The notes under the pieces were generated by a model that saw only the letters and a list, made by a program, of their open reading frames with translations, ran no database searches and had not been told where the DNA came from. This document shows, in pieces, positions 10,490-22,149 of a DNA stretch of 64,000 nucleotides. The stretch comes from Diplolepis rosae (taxonomy: Eukaryota; Arthropoda; Insecta; Hymenoptera; Diplolepididae): assembly GCA_030998225.1 (NCBI GenBank), contig JAPYXD010000581.1, forward strand, positions 5,467,501 to 5,531,500, in the 5' to 3' direction. Position 1 is the first letter of the stretch. Each line of letters begins with the position of its first letter. Position numbers and translations under genes: made by a program.

Positions 10490-11480
10490 ATGGAAAGGTG
10501 GTGGACCGCTAGCAACTAGCGCCGCTTATATCCCTGCACATGAACTACAATTATGTGTGCACGTGTTAGTGCATATACATGCATATGTAGGTTCTTTAAA
10601 TGTGTTACAGAGAATATATTCAATATAATTAAAAGGAAAATGAAGATTTAACACAAAATTGTGAAATGTAATTCAAGAGTGAGAAGTTAATAACAACTCA
10701 CTTTTGAATTACATTTTCACAATTTTGCCTTAAATCTTGGTTTTGTCGTAATAAGTAAAAATCAAAAATATCTGTAATTTGTATTTTTATTGATTTTTAT
10801 TTTCAGAAAATATACAGAAAATATACGAAATATTGGCAAAACAAACGTCCACCGCGGGCTTAGGGGCGCTGCTGCATGAAAACAATCATGGCTGCCGCAG
10901 GGCTTCGGCGTTCACGTATTTACTGTTGATTTGAATAGGACTTTTCAAATTACGTTTATCTGTAAGTGCTAAAAATGCTTTTGTTGTCGTTAAATACGTT
11001 ATGCGAGTACGTACAAGCACTGCATTTACAAGTAAAGTCCTTTCCTTTCCTGTACTTCGGTGAGAATTCCATTCTCACGCTTATATTTATTTATGCACTT
11101 CTCACTTAATTTTATGTTAACTATATATTTATTTGTCAAACAATTGATTAATTACTGCGTTACACTGTGAGCATCTGGCTTTAGTATAGTATACACAATG
11201 CTGCGCGAAGCCCAACGGTAGCCATATTGATTAGTTCGCTTGTCGACCACCAGGTCTCGCATTGCAAGTTTGAATTGCCAATACTAATAATAAAAAATGT
11301 TATGAAAAATGATAATACTGCTGACTTCAACGCAAATCGGAGAGACAAAAAATATTAATTTTACAGCTTATACAAGGCTTCAATAAACATAATCATATAA
11401 ATAAAAAACTCCCTGGTTTTATCGACCTGAGGACTCGTGAGTCCAAAAATGGCGGCTAATCTATCTCCTATTGAAAATTC
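10490..11480. other. Unique sequence with one hairpin
   Basis: GC-richer patches at 10840-10920 and 11180-11280 carry no long frame. A block at 10515-10550 (CTAGCGCCGC, TATATCCCTGCAC) is repeated at 12312-12348 in the same orientation. The hairpin at 10643-10738 is listed separately. Confidence 0.4.
10643..10738. repeat. Near-perfect hairpin, arms about 40 bp
   Basis: AAGATTTAACACAAAATTGT at 10643 pairs with the inverse ending at 10738. The stem continues through GAAATGTAATTCAA to a loop of about 15 bases. There are only a few mismatches. It could be a small MITE or, if transcribed, a precursor-like RNA hairpin. Confidence 0.75.
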
Positions 11481-11481
11481 C

Positions 11482-11560
11482 GACGTTGGAAACGACATTG
11501 GAAACGTTATAGTAAGCGATATCGTAAACGTTGTTGTAAGTGACATCGTAAACGACGTAG
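11482..11560. repeat. 12-bp minisatellite, six to seven copies
   Basis: Units are GACGTTGGAAAC, GACATTGGAAAC, GTTATAGTAAGC, GATATCGTAAAC, GTTGTTGTAAGT and GACATCGTAAAC, then a partial. After 11570 the sequence CGATATCGTTTACGATGTCG runs as an inverse of the same unit. Confidence 0.85.
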
Positions 11561-11626
11561 GATTTTGGGACCATATCCGATATCGTTTACGATGTCGTAA
11601 ATGATACCGATTACGACCTTTTTTTT

Positions 11627-12197
11627 ATTAAATAAGACAAAATATTTTATTCTTGTTACAATTTAAATCTATTTTACTGTATGAAAGGAATATGAAGACA
11701 ATGGAAATTAATAAAAACATATTATATGTGTGTATTTAATTTCGAACGATTGTGAATATTTGTGTGCTGTTCCGAATTTGCACTCTTATTAAACTTTCAT
11801 GATGCCGAAAGATCATAAATAAAAATATTTTTATAGATAAACCAATATCGAGGGTACTCTGACGTAATCTCGTAACTCGATTTTTGGAGGTTTTGAGTTA
11901 TAACCGGATTAATCATTAAAATATGATTTAGCATAAGTGTATAAAATTTTAAACAAAAATAATGATCTGTTAATTGTTTATTTAAAAAACAAAAGAACAA
12001 ATAATTAGAAATTTTTTATGTGGTTTTCGAAATAAAATGTTTTTTGTCTCTCCTGTAAAGCAGTGTTTTTTGAGATACGAGGTTACGTCAGAGTACCCTA
12101 GATATGTTAATAACAGTTTCCATTGTTTTTATATTCCTTCCATCCAGTTAAATAGATTTAAATTTTTACAATAATAAAATATTTTGTCTCATTTAAT
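11627..12197. mobile_element. Foldback element, about 570 bp
   Basis: The left arm starts AAATAAGACAAAATATTTTA and the right arm is its inverse ending GTCTCATTT. They pair for about 85 bp. Pairing resumes inside with GGGTACTCTGACGTAA near 11850 against TTACGTCAGAGTACCC near 12085. The 67-codon frame inside is not a gene. Confidence 0.8.
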
Positions 12198-12311
12198 TCT
12201 GAAACGGTTTCACCAATGGCATGTAGCTTGATGTAGCTCAGAAAGAGTATACAACAATGGCGGAACTCATACGAAGCCGTTCCCCTTGCCGCACTCCATC
12301 CGCTTCCGACA

Positions 12312-12348
12312 ACTAGCGCCGCGTATATCCCTGCACCTGAACTACCCT
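12312..12348 (+). repeat. Dispersed word shared with 10515-10550
   Basis: AACTAGCGCCGCGTATATCC and CTGCACCTGAACTA match the 10.5 kb copy with three differences. The copies lie in the same orientation, 1.8 kb apart. Confidence 0.6.
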
Positions 12349-13226
12349 ACGGGGACACCCAATACATTAGAGGTTGACCTGCTCTGACTCCAATGAAATG
12401 CCCCGTTCCCTCGAACCCGGTTTACGGGGGTGCCTTTCCTTCCCTCCACCACCTCATGATTTTACCCCCAGCCAATTTATTTTTGAGAGTGGGAAACCAA
12501 TCGTCAACATTCTGAAAAATCAGAAATGTGACCAGGCCCTTTCAAGGTTTTCCAAAGTTTATTTTTATTGGACAATTATATATTGTCGTTTTATGTGGGT
12601 CTCGATCATGAGTCGGGCAAGGCCGAACAATGAGGCCGCAATTTGGGTTTATTCCCCAATTACGGCACTCAAGCACGTGGCCGAGTACAGAGATTTTATT
12701 GCACCGAGACCCGACTTAATACGCCCAAAGGACAATCTCGATGCGTTTGTGGTGGTAATCTGTCTAGCACATAAATATTTGTAAGCAAATGGCTGGCAGG
12801 CCCAAACATGCAAAACTTCTGAAAGGAAACCCCGCAAACAGAGCCCCAGGAGCTTGAGTCATAAAACACCTAATGAAGTACGCGACCTTCCGCAAGAAGT
12901 TGCCTGGCTCAGACATTGGATATTTTTAATGATGGTTTGGGTTTTTCCAGGATGTCAGATTCCACTTAGGGTTCTGGTCACTGACAATTTCTATTTTAAG
13001 AGAACTAACTAATTCCTGAAAATTAAGAATAAATAACATCGTTTATACCAATACAGATTTAACTTACTCTATGGCTAACGTGTTAAATGATCATTGTATA
13101 TGATAATTAAAGTAATTTAGGATGGACGAATTACGTCAAACATCCTATTGCCTTCCCTTTTTTTTATTCAAAACGAAAAATATAGGGGGGGGGGGAATGA
13201 GGGGGTGAGCTCCGCGACAATCTCGG
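12349..13226. other. GC-richer unique block with an unrecognised frame
   Basis: A 136-codon frame runs 12374-12784 on the plus strand, without an ATG at its opening. A 62-codon frame opposes it on the minus strand. Neither contains a motif I know, and codon choice does not favour either. A poly-G run at about 13186-13196 precedes the mariner remnant. Confidence 0.35.
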
Positions 13227-13495
13227 ATGTCACAAAAAGGAGTCACCGTTACGGTCAATGGCGAGCGTTACCGTGCCATACTCAACGAATTTTTGTTTCC
13301 AAAAATTAAAGAGGATGACATGGACGACATTTGGTTTCAACAGGACGGGGTCACTTGCCACACAGCCAACTTAACAATCGATCTTTTGCGCACCATTTTC
13401 GAAAATCGAATAATTAGCCGAAATTCTGATGTCAATTGGCCGCCTCGGAGCTGTGATTTGACCTCATTGGACTAATTTTTTAGGGGAGCCGTTAA

Positions 13496-13745
13496 CCCTT
13501 TTAGTGCCGGGAGCCGATATATCGGCCCGCGCCTCGTAGCGCTTTACTATTCGCATTGCGGGAGAAATAATCCAAATAAATTTGTAATACGTTATAAATG
13601 ATCTAATTGAAAACTGCTGTTTGAATCATTTAAATATTGTTTCTCGTTTGGTTTTTATGAGCATTTTCCCAAACCCTAGAAAAACTGTGAAATTCGGCCG
13701 GTTATTCTCACATAGGCACCTAGTTTTCGCCCGGCACTAAAAGGG
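13496..13745. mobile_element. piggyBac-like MITE, 250 bp
   Basis: The ends CCCTTTTAGTGCCGGG and CCCGGCACTAAAAGGG are perfect 16-bp inverses. The target copies are TTAA (13492-13495) and TTCA (13746-13749, one change). A CCGATATATCGG palindrome lies next to the left end. The uninterrupted site is visible in the sister transposase at 57.38 kb (GAGCCGTTAAGGATAAG read on the coding strand). It has no coding capacity. Confidence 0.9.
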
Positions 13746-13929
13746 TTCAAGATAAGTGTTACGCTAACCATCCAGAGATGATTGAGGCCTTGAAACACGA
13801 AATCGAAGTTGCCATTATGGGATTGAAGCCCAAACAATAGAAAATGTACTGAAAAATTGGGTTGATCGAATGGGGTATTGTAAAGCCAGCCGTGCCAGTC
13901 ATTTGAATGATCTTGTGTTTCATTCTTAA

Positions 13930-14287
13930 GGCCATGGATCAACAAGATCCCGTGACCAAATTCCTGTAAAAGTTCGTGTAAGATAACTTTTTTCTTTTAC
14001 AAAATATCTTTCTGAAAATTTGGAAAATACTACAGAACACGATAGAGAACATCTGTCAACTTTGTATGAGAGAAAATTATGCAAAAAATTTTACAGTTAA
14101 CTGTAATTGTCGATAAGTTTTAGAATTTTCTTCAAAATTTTTACTAAAAAGAAGTTAACAGACGTGCTTTATTATCTTTTGTTACGTTTCCCAAATTGTC
14201 AGAAAGATAAATTGTAAATTAAAAAAGTTATCTTACATGAACGAATAAATGTATAATTTAGTCACGTGGTCCGATTGATCCATGGCC
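13930..14287. mobile_element. TTAA-flanked palindromic MITE, GGCCATG family
   Basis: Inverted ends GGCCATGGATCAAC with TTAA at 13926-13929 and 14288-14291. The arms pair almost to the centre (about 165 bp each). It is inserted at the stop codon of the mariner transposase; the sister element at 57.19 kb shows the empty site. Other copies of the family are at 29402, 58779 and probably 8916 and 41086. Confidence 0.88.
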
Positions 14288-14389
14288 TTAAATGGAAAGG
14301 TTCAATCTTTCTAACGAAACCGTACTTTTGAAAATATATATCGAATTTTTTTTTATAGCCGATTCAAATTTCAGATGGCCCACCCTGTA

Positions 14390-15550
14390 CAATAAAATTT
14401 GAAAGAATTTCGTTCTTTGACTGTGCTTGAATTAATCTAGGACATTCTTTCTTTTTTTTTATGAAGTTCTAAGCTTCTTCATGAAAAGTATATAGGATCT
14501 TCGGAAAAATTTGTCCTTTCCAAAAGTCGAGGACTGTCAAGTAAATTTCCCATTACTTATTTTTCCGTGCATATGAAAAGACTGAGATTATCCTATAATT
14601 AATTCTTGTTAGACTATTACATTCAACCATAAAATACACATAGCCTCAAACTAAGCAAATTCATTCGTCTTTCACGACGATTAAATCATTATCGCCTCAA
14701 TGATGTGGAAAAAAAAATAATATTCCGACGAAACTTGGACTTGATCTATGTGTACATACGTATATACCGATGTATATTGTTCACGCTCGATCGACGTGAA
14801 TTACATGGAAGGGTGCGAGAGAGAAGGACAGCAGGGGAGGGGAAAGAACGAGTGATTTCAAGCAGAATATTTATGGGCTGGCTGGCTGAAATTAATTTAT
14901 GCAGCCGCATAGGCTGCCACGTAATTTATTCGAGGTACGCGCGATCAGTCACTCTCTTCTCGGCTTTTGTGGTAAGGAAATCCTCGCCCATTAGAAACGA
15001 GTACAGAAGCCACTCGATCTCAATGCACTCTCTGTTCGCCTTGCAAGCTCTCCGAATACCAAACTTCCTCTTTATTTTTTTAGTTGAGATCCATTATTCC
15101 TGGCTTATTAAGACGTCAAGTTACTATATATCATGAATCTAAGACGAATTAGGGATTTTAAAAATAAGAATTGGGGCTTTTGTAGGGACCTCAACAGTTT
15201 TCGCTTATTAGGGCGTCCCCGATTGGGATCTATTATGGTCCAAATAAGGCAACTTTTTTTCATTAAAATGACTATCATAATAAGCCCTCTAGCGTGACAC
15301 CGACCAGGATCACTTTAGGTCCTCAGCTGGTTACATATTCAATAATAGTGTTATTTTACAATATAGAAAAAATATTTCTAAAATTAGACGAACAAAATTT
15401 TGATCATTTTTGTGTTGAAAATTTTCTTAAAGATATTGGAAATAGGGAATTGTTCCTCTGATGTTGAATTGATAACGTTAAGTACTCATCGGATAGAATT
15501 TTCATTTTTACAAGGTTTTCTCAATTTTTATGTATCAAAATATGATTTCC
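14390..15550. other. Unique sequence with a GC-richer island
   Basis: The island at about 14740-15060 has a 143-codon frame whose composition (Arg, Ser, Ile runs) and lack of motifs do not support a gene. The rest is AT-rich with no repeat match. Confidence 0.4.
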
Positions 15551-15554
15551 TCCT

Positions 15555-16460
15555 AAGTTTGAACGCGCCAAAAGCGCGATTCGATCGTCGCACTTCGCGC
15601 TCAGTTTTATATTCTTCGCATACATATAAGTTTATTTCTTGTAATGTAATACTGAAGCTCAAGTCAATTTTTTATCACTAGAAGTACCACGTGGGTCATT
15701 TTTGACCCACCAGGGTTTGTCGAGGGCCCTATGCCCCTTCATAATCATCGCAGGAGCAAACGCTCTCGTGACTTTTAATCATTTATGGGGTTGTACAACT
15801 CACCAAAATTTCATCCCCCTAGTTCACCTAGAACTATGAAAAAATTACCTGTTATACGTCAAGTCCGGTACTTCGTGTTAATATTGTAGATATGAATCAC
15901 ATTTTCCATCTCAACGTTTTTTTCCTATGTCACATATTTTGTTAAAATAATGGAATTTTTTAATTTTAATCGGAATTTTTTAAAATTAAAATGAAAAATA
16001 TACGTTTTATCAGAAACTATGTCAGACAAAATTTGTAGATCTTATTGAAACGAACAATTTTTTAAACCAAGGTTTTTCTCATTTTCACATATTATTGTTA
16101 AAAAATTGAATTTTGGATTTTCAATAGTATTTTTTTAAATTGATAAGAAAAATGTGCACCATATGAAATAATGTTGCGATTGAAACTTGTAGATCTGTAT
16201 GTAGTAAACAACTTTGTATCGCAACTTTCTTTTCGTATTTCGTATAATTCAACTGGAAAATGGAATTTAGATATTGACTGTTTTCTAATTTTAGTTTAAT
16301 CGAAAAATGTTATTAGGGTAATTAGTAGAGATTTATGAGCACTATCAGAAACCAGTATTGGAATTTTGGATTTTTGCATAAAGTTTTTTTCAAAAACACA
16401 AAAAATGCTCCTATTTTAACAATTTTGGTCGGATATGGTTGGTTAACGAACTTGTCGTTA
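15555..16460 (+). repeat. Composite dispersed repeat, copy 1
   Basis: A GC-rich head with GCGCG and CTTCGCGCTC words (15560-15600) is followed by ATATTCTTCGCATACAT and TTTATTTCTTGTAAT. After that come units of about 154 bp in which TGTAGATCT recurs at 16036 and 16191. The same order is found at 26107 and 63424. A 202-bp MITE interrupts this copy. Confidence 0.75.
15676..15877. mobile_element. piggyBac-like MITE, 202 bp
   Basis: Ends CACTAGAAGTACC and, inverted, CACGAAGTACC. The right side is flanked by TTAA (15878-15881) and the left by TTAT. The sub-terminal GTGGGTCATTTTTGACCCAC is a perfect palindrome of a type common near piggyBac ends. It is missing from the copies of the host repeat at 26 and 63 kb, which marks its limits. 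Confidence 0.75.
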
Positions 16461-16880
16461 CTTTTTCGACTCTGATAAAGTATGCCAAAGCTCAATTCAA
16501 TCCGATTATATTGTAATGTAAAATTACAATCGGAGTATTTTAGAGTGAAATTAAAATAATTTTAATGCAATTCTAAGTGAAATTCGGAATTACAATACGC
16601 GTATTGTGAAGTTGAAAGTTGTGTCACGATGCTGCAGAGTGTCGCTACCGTCGGTCATCGTGGATTGTCAGTGTGTTTTGCTTATGGTTTCTCGCTAAGA
16701 ATGAACCGTTAAAAATCTTTAACTATGATTTGAAAGCGACGTTCAAAGTAAGTTTAATTTATTTAACTGGATAGGCACTTGCTATCAAAAAATTTTCCTA
16801 AATTTCTGTCTCATTCTGCTTCAAAACGAAAGGCAGTCGTTTCCATGCGATAACCTCAAATTGAATTAGTGGTTAACTCT
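16461..16880. other. AT-rich sequence, nothing recognised
   Basis: No gene or repeat match was found. Confidence 0.4.
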
Positions 16881-17289
16881 GCAGGCCAGCCCTATCCAAC
16901 TCCTCCGCTTTTGCATGGAACGCGTCTGTAAATATATGACCCCCAGATGATAGTTCCTTTAAATCCCGACTGAGGGCGCAGTTACGCTTCAGCCTGACTT
17001 TAACATTGTTTCATATGGGATAATGTTACAAAGAATTTAAAAAATCATCTTTATCAATAAAAAATACTCATGAAACTATCACAATAAACTGACAAACATA
17101 TAATAAGAATTTTTAGCCAAAAAAATTTTGATAGATAATGATAGGAATGGAGAGAAAACATTTTAAACGCAGTCGCGCTTCAGCCTTTCTTTTTAACATT
17201 GTTAATATTCTTTAATAAAAAAATATTTTTGAAAATATTATAATAAATTAACATTAAAACATTAAAATTTACATCAAAAAAAAATTTTA

Positions 17290-17620
17290 ATAGATACTGA
17301 TAGCAAAGGAGAAAACAATTTTGAATACATATATTTATATAGCTTTCCATAGTGTATTAAAGTGTTATAATAATTGAATTGATAATAATTTCCAATTAAT
17401 TAACAAAGCAATTATTATTATGGTCGGCTATCTATTACTTTGTATGTACATTTATTTCTAAACTTCATTTTGAAGTGAATTGCTTTGTTAATTAATTGGA
17501 AATTATTATCAATTCAAATTATTATAACGCTTTGATATACTATGGAAAGCTATATATATATATATTCAAAATTGTTTTCTCCATTGCTATCAGTATCTAT
17601 TAAACATTTTTTTTGCTGTA
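17290..17620. repeat. Inner palindrome, arms about 150 bp
   Basis: TTCCAATTAATTAACAAAGC and AATTGAATTGATAATAATTT pair with their inverses around a centre near 17455. The outer part includes AGCTTTCCATAG. The centre holds an ACTTTGTATGTACATTT loop. Confidence 0.85.
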
Positions 17621-17730
17621 AATTTTTAATATGATATGTCTGTTAATTTATTATGATATTTTCATAAATATTTTTTTATTATAGAATATAATTTTTTTAA
17701 TTGTTTGTAAAATTATTCCATACGAAACAA

Positions 17731-18678
17731 CCCGGTGAGAAAGTATGGATTAAATTAGATAGAAACGTTTCTATTCAATTCAATACCGTTTTTGAAAATT
17801 GCGTTTCAATCCAGAAGAGTATTGAAGACGTAAAAGAAACGGATTGAAATGAATCCACCAACATAATCGGGATTAAAACGGAGTAAAAAGTACCGCTTTA
17901 GTGGAACGGAATTGAATAGAATTACCCTCAAAAAAGAAAGAAAAAAGTTTATTTATTCATGTTAAGTTTATACGTCATTTTAATTCATAAATTGAATTTA
18001 TTCTCAATTATGTATAATTTTGGATTGATTAAATCAATGTACATTTAATTTTTACAAGAGTTTCTCATTTTCATTTTTTGTCATATTTAGTAAACATAAC
18101 GTTCATTGTATTGTTTGATAAATTTATTTAAGATATATTAATTGCATATTTATTATTTCTCAATTGCATTTTTTAAGGGAATTTATCTAAATTATTTAGA
18201 AAAAATTTGCAAAATAATTAATTAGAATTCAAACTCCTGCCATTACAGTGGTCAAACCGAATTAAATTGACTTCAATTTTAGACGAGAAACAACAAAATT
18301 AGTTTGTTCCACATATCCACTCACAGGATGAAATTAAAATGACTTCAACTTCTTAGGTTATCCTACGTAATTAAATTGAATTACTTTATTTCACACTTTG
18401 ACTCATAAAAACGAATTAAGATGTCTTTAATATTATAAGTATCTTTGCGAGATTAAACAGTATCAACTTGACTTCAAATCTTTCACCCTTGATAGAATTA
18501 AAACGTGTTCATTCTTCGTCGCAGGATTCAACGGAATTGAAACGAGCACAAACGTAGCACGCTAAAATGAATTGAAGTGTTTACGTTCAAAAACGGTATT
18601 GCTTTGGATTAAAAGTGTTGGAAAATCGCCCATATTCAAACTACTTTTAATTCAATTTAATCCATACCTTCTTACCGG
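17731..18678. repeat. AATTGAA-rich insert with inverted ends
   Basis: The left end is CCGGTGAGAAAGTATGGATT and the right is its approximate inverse (AATCCATACCTTCTTACCGG). The interior repeats AATTGAAT, TAAAATGACTTCAA and similar words. Composition links it to the AATCCG family at 38-50 kb. Confidence 0.65.
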
Positions 18679-18989
18679 AAATGTTAAAAAGTCAGGCTGA
18701 AGCGCGACTGCGTTTAAAATTTATTTTCTCCATTCCTATCATTATATTTAAAATTTTTTTTTGCTGAAAATTTGAATTATATGTTTGTTAATTTATTGTG
18801 ATAGTTCCATATGTATTTTTTACTAATAAATATAATTCTTTAAATTATTTGTAACATTATCCCATAAGAAACAATGTTAAAGTCAGGCTGAAGCGCAACT
18901 GCGCCCTCAGTTGAGATTTTAAGGAACTACCATGTGGGGATCACATATTTACGGACATCTTTTAGGCAGTTGGATAGGGCTGCTGCAGG

Positions 18990-19291
18990 CTAAAGCACAA
19001 ATAAATACAAATAATATAAACAATAAAATTTTTGTTCATTTCTTTGGCATAGAGTCAGTTTTGTCACTTTGAAATATAAACAATATTTGGTAATCCTATA
19101 AACTTTAGAACCAGTAGTGAGAAACAAATTATTTCAAAACTTTTGCAGTGTGTTTGTATTCATTTCTGCAATATCAATATTAATAATAGCGCGCTGAAAT
19201 TTTCGGATTTAATAAGGAATATATCACCTGGACATTGTTATTACTGTACAGACAAGTAGATGGAATATGACATCATAAAGCATACTGTATT
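18990..19291. other. AT-rich spacer, nothing recognised
   Basis: No gene or repeat match was found. Confidence 0.4.
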
Positions 19292-19293
19292 TA

Positions 19294-20807
19294 TGGGTCA
19301 TTTCATGGGAGATTTAGTCAAAATTTTTTTTCGAGGAAATATTTTTTTTGCCTTTTTCGAAAATAATCGACACATTTTTTTCTTTCAATGTAATACTTGA
19401 AAATTTCGAGATATAATTTTTTTAAGTTTAGTACTCGGGAAAAATTTTTGTTTCCTAACAGCTCACTGTAAAAGCAGTTTTGAATATAAAATGTAACCCT
19501 TGCACGTGAAATGCGCGAAAGAGTATAAGCTTTCAAAAAAGTTATAGCACACATTTTGTTGATTTTTTTGTAATAAAAATGTAGTACATTTTTATAAACA
19601 ATTGAATTTTTTTTAATTTGGAGCTAATTTTTTTCGGATTTTTTTGTTTCTAAATTTTTGTTGAAGTTTTTTCAATATGCAGGCAAAATTTTGGAATGGA
19701 AAATTGAAAACTGTAGGTGTAATTAATTTATAAAATCTGTCCCGCCCATTGCAGCGGTTCACTGTCACATGTGCTTCGAGTCCAAGCATGCCTGAACAAG
19801 CTTAAGGTGGCTTGAGCGTTTGGTGTCGTATGAAGTGAGGGGCACCGTGGGGGCACGTGTTACATGAATGCTCATTGCTACTTATTTTTTTAATAATCAT
19901 ATGTATTATAGTTACATCTGAGTAGAAGGGTAAGAAATCACGGAAATGTCCCCTGAAAAAAGTGATAGTAAAAATTTAGTAGTTTCACCTCGAGGCGGTT
20001 TTTTCTATTCTGTACTTTTCTCGCAATTTTTTCTTGATTGAAGTCGTTAACCCTTTGTTTTTATAATACTAATAGATTCCTCGAAATCGAAAGTAGTATT
20101 ATATATTTGATTTATGGGGACTTGTGTTTTGTTCCGGAGTTTCGCCGATTTTGATGAGGAATCCCATAAGACTACGTGTTAAACTGACATTGTTTCGGTA
20201 GCGATTTTTTCGGCATTGACATCGTCAACCACGGTATTTCTTTTTTCCAAATGAATCTAGCATATTTTATTAAGATAATCTCTAAGTTTCAGAGCAATCT
20301 GTAATTTTTTTCAAAAACGCTCAAGCCACGCGAGCTCGCTCGTTGCAACTCACGGGACAAATTTTATAAATTAATTACACCTACAGTTTTCATTTTTCCA
20401 TTCCAAAATTTTGCCTGCATATTGAAAAAACTTCAACAAAAATTTAGAAACAAAAAAATCCGAAAAAAATTAGCTCCAAATTAAAAAAAATTCAATTGTT
20501 TATAAAAATGTACTATATTTTTATTACAAAAAAATCAACGAAATGTGTGCTATAACTTTTTTGAAAGCTTATACTCTTTCGCGCATTTCACGTGCAAGGG
20601 TTACATTTTATATTCAAAACTGCTTTTACAGTGAGCTGTTAGGAAAAAAAAATTTTTCCCGAGTGCCAAACTTAAAAAAATTATATCTCGAAATTTTCAA
20701 GTATCACATTGAAAGAAAAAAATGTGTCGATTATTTTCGAAGAAGGCAAAAAAAAATATTTCGTCGAAAAAAAAATTTTTACTGTAAATCTCCCATGAAA
20801 TGACCCA
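19294..20807. mobile_element. TA-flanked element with 455-bp inverted repeats
   Basis: Ends TGGGTCATTTCATGGGAGAT with TA at 19292-19293 and 20808-20809. The arms (19294-19746 and 20355-20807) are nearly identical inverses. Because each arm holds the same open frame (MCAITFLKAYTL, 78 and 86 codons), those frames are repeat by-products and not a gene pair. The 600-bp middle has GGTGGCTTGAGCGTTT near its left side, with a partial inverse near its right. No transposase is present. Confidence 0.85.
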
Positions 20808-20890
20808 TATACATACCCTTCATTATAATTCGATCTAATTACTCACCGAGTGTCTTGATCAATTTCACCTTACATGTATATTAGATTTAA

Positions 20891-21105
20891 AATAAGTGTA
20901 ATGGAAGTTTATTACCAAAACGCAATGAAATTTCACAATACATTTATGTTAAAATTACAATACATATGCTGTAATGTACATTTTTTGGATCTTGTGAAAT
21001 TACAATACATTTGCAGTAATTTTACAACACTGTACTTTAAAGATACATTTTCATGTATTGTAAAATTATATTGCGTTTTGGTAATAAACTTCCATTACAT
21101 TTATT
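20891..21105. mobile_element. Palindromic MITE, 215 bp
   Basis: AATAAGTGTAATGGAAGTTT at the left pairs with its inverse at the right, followed by ATTACCAAAACGCAAT. Inner words such as ATTACAATACAT repeat. The 91-codon frame across it is not a gene. Confidence 0.8.
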
Positions 21106-21109
21106 GTAA

Positions 21110-22140
21110 CATTACAATAGAAATTTTTAACAGTGTAGACTTCGACTGAAATAAATTATTGGATGTAACGTGAAGTTCTTTTCCGAAATAAATCAAACCA
21201 CCAGCATTGGCCATCTTAGACTCGTGCTCGGGGCACACGCCAAACTCAGATACTCATCACGTTCCATCTCGAGTCCGAAACTCGAATTGCGGGGACAATT
21301 TGTCCAGACACTGTTCAGGTTCAGGCGAAGCACGAGAAGACAAACAAGGAAGAAAGAGAGGGAGAGAGATCCCGCATCTCTTGGAGCGAGCGTTATGATT
21401 TGTGGCGTCCCAGATCCTGATCCTGTCTGCTTGGAAGAAGCACCCACGCTTCCAGGAACCACCATGCTTCGTCCTTTCCTGTTTGTCTTCCCTCATGAGA
21501 AGAAGGAACGAATAAAAAAATTGAAAAAAGAATTAAACTTGTTCGGGAGGGAAAAAGGGGTGAACATCTCTGAGATCGGACTCTGTGATCGCACCGAGGG
21601 TGTAATAGACGGACTAATTTGCGAAATTTAAATTCCGTCCCCGACAAGTCCAGGACCTCCGGATTCAGAACCCCTCAGGAGAACACAGACCAGGAGTTCC
21701 GTCAAAACTTGTAAGCGGTTCGAGATAAATGTCGTACGAGGCCTGGATTCAAGACGACCATAGTCAAAGTTAATCTAGAATCCTTTCAGCCTTCCTGGAA
21801 AGTGTCGCACGCGAGAACGAGTTCCTGAGGTCGAATTGGTGTCACCATGTACGTGGATAAGCCTCTCTTCGAAATTATTGTTCAGCCAGCGGCTTGTGTC
21901 TGCATTCCGTTAGAATGAATTATTTCGACAATTTTTTATTCCTATTGCATTTTGGGTGGTCCTTGAAACTTTTTTACAAACATTACTAAGCAAGATGCCA
22001 AAAATATTGAGACTCAAAAAATGTATAAGAAAAGAGAAATATAACATGAAAAACCAGTAAACAGTTTTTATACTGTGTAACTTAATCTCCTTTAATATGT
22101 ACCTTAGATACGACAAATTAATCAATTGTTGTTAGAGTGT
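21110..22140. other. GC-richer unique block with overlapping frames
   Basis: Between 21180 and 21900 the DNA is markedly richer in G and C. Frames of 60-150 codons overlap on both strands, and none carries a known motif. Purine-rich runs (GAAAGAGAGGGAGAGAGA) are present. It could be an exon cluster, a regulatory island or a decayed gene; nothing decides. Confidence 0.35.
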
Positions 22141-22149
22141 CAGATTTTC

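Larger units (their letters stand above)
13227..14387 (+). pseudogene. 5'-truncated mariner-type transposase with two nested insertions
   Basis: The plus-strand frame gives VTVNGERYRAILNEFLFPKI, then WFQQDGVTCHTA (second catalytic Asp) and SCDLTSLD (third). A TAA stop replaces Tyr directly after it. The C-terminal remainder continues past 13746 (EALKHEIEVAI), loses frame by one base, and ends at a TAA at 13928. The 3' terminal inverted repeat survives at about 14296-14387 (GATGGCCCACCCTG, then TA). It is a sister of the element at 57085-57909 but has lost its left end. Two TTAA MITEs split it. Confidence 0.85.
16881..18989. mobile_element. Large foldback element with nested palindrome and insertion
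   Basis: The outer arms (about 16881-17200 and 18670-18989) are inverted copies, sharing AGCCCTATCCAAC, GAGGGCGCAGTT and GCTTCAGCCTGACTTTAACA. The ACGCAGTCGCGCTTCAGCCT block recurs inside. A second palindrome lies at 17290-17620, and a separate AATTGAA-rich block at 17731-18678 appears inserted. There is no open frame of note, so it is probably non-autonomous. Confidence 0.8.

Noticed and set aside
14705..15136. 143-codon frame as a gene
   Set aside because: No motif, low-complexity purine segments and no splice context; such frames are expected in GC-richer islands.
19318..20803. Two similar frames (78 and 86 codons) as a conserved gene pair
   Set aside because: They are the same sequence in the two arms of one inverted-repeat element; composition is Lys/Phe/Tyr-rich as expected from AT-rich DNA.
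21170..21647. 153-codon frame and its overlaps
   Set aside because: Five overlapping frames on both strands in one GC-rich stretch; none stands out. Kept only as an unassigned island.
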